64,000 nt of DNA, taken from assembly GCA_905183005.1 (NCBI GenBank), contig CAJJDO010000051.1:248001-312000 (forward strand), read 5' to 3'. Positions 63,642 through 64,000 of this stretch are shown here, piece after piece. Both the position numbers and the translations under genes were made by a program. Every line of letters starts with the position of its first letter. Position 1 is the first letter of the stretch. The stretch is from Paramecium pentaurelia. Lineage: Eukaryota; Ciliophora; Oligohymenophorea; Peniculida; Parameciidae. The notes beneath the pieces were generated by a model that had not been told where the DNA came from, did no database searches, and saw only the letters and a list, made by a program, of their open reading frames with translations.

Positions 63642-64000
63642 AGTCAAACATTTTTATGTCCCAATTTAATATTCTCAATTTAATCTTGTAATTCTAATTA
63701 CCATTAAGCGAGTGCTGAAGGAACTAAGTTTGGAGAATATAATATGAATAATGCAATTTATTAAATATGTTCATTTTCAAGAAAATAATAAATTTATTCT
63801 ACTTAATATTAAAATGATACAATAATGCTAACAATTAATGATGCAGCATATTGATAATTATTGTACCCTATTTGGACTACATTAAATTTGAAGAAGTGAA
63901 CATGCATCAAAACTGCATCAAATATCAGTGTTCTTATGTAGTTTCATTTGTCCAACAGTTATTATTTATAACCAACTATATTAATGAAATTTCTATTTTA

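Overview
Organism. The window reads as macronuclear DNA of an oligohymenophorean ciliate, most likely Paramecium or a close relative. Three things point there. (1) Every well conserved gene uses TAA and TAG as sense codons (Gln) and ends with TGA. (2) Introns are tiny, mostly 21-35 nt, GT...AG, starting GTA and ending TAG or AAG; correct reading of conserved domains needs them. (3) Genes are packed on both strands, often 18-40 bp apart, in very AT-rich DNA. No bacterial-style operons, CRISPR arrays, insertion sequences, rRNA or tRNA genes or telomeric repeats were seen. Standard-code ORF calling is misleading here.

Left edge (1-5.5 kb): a RING-H2 fragment, a small membrane protein, a DHHC acyltransferase with a broken 3' end, and two decayed regions with in-frame TGAs or frame changes. 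5.5-19 kb: a stand-alone PARP-type zinc finger; a coiled-coil/jacalin-like protein; an EF-hand protein; a hypothetical gene with one in-frame TGA; a predicted pseudokinase; a Bin3/MePCE-type methyltransferase; a Rho-like GTPase; a NEK kinase. 19-32.5 kb: a four-TM protein, a Myb-like factor, TXNDC9/PhLP3, an LSM protein, a membrane-anchored NUDIX hydrolase, V-ATPase subunit a, a HAMP-domain membrane protein, a VWA protein with 215 consecutive glutamines written almost wholly as TAA, signal peptidase SEC11, and a secreted protein.

33-38 kb: a possible pseudogene, a coiled-coil protein, then an exact 1,112-bp repeat joined by a single N at 35862. This is almost certainly an unmerged contig overlap that creates false truncated gene copies. 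A second Myb-like factor follows. 38-44.6 kb: CFAP77-like axonemal protein, OGFr-domain protein, cyclin, acyltransferase-3 membrane protein, START-domain protein. 44.9-60.5 kb: a ~6.8-kb gene for a giant conserved protein, two B-box-like proteins (WD40 and SPRY types), and a large Cys-rich multi-TM protein. 60.7-64 kb: Rab GTPase, ankyrin protein, and a poorly supported AT-rich right edge.

Themes: cilia and cytoskeleton (CFAP77, NEK, EF-hand/coiled-coil proteins, PhLP3), membrane traffic (Rab, SEC11, DHHC, V-ATPase), and signalling (Rho, cyclin, pseudokinase, HAMP). There is no sign of functional operons. Introns and starts were placed by hand from frame and domain continuity; where stated, coding length after intron removal is an exact multiple of three.
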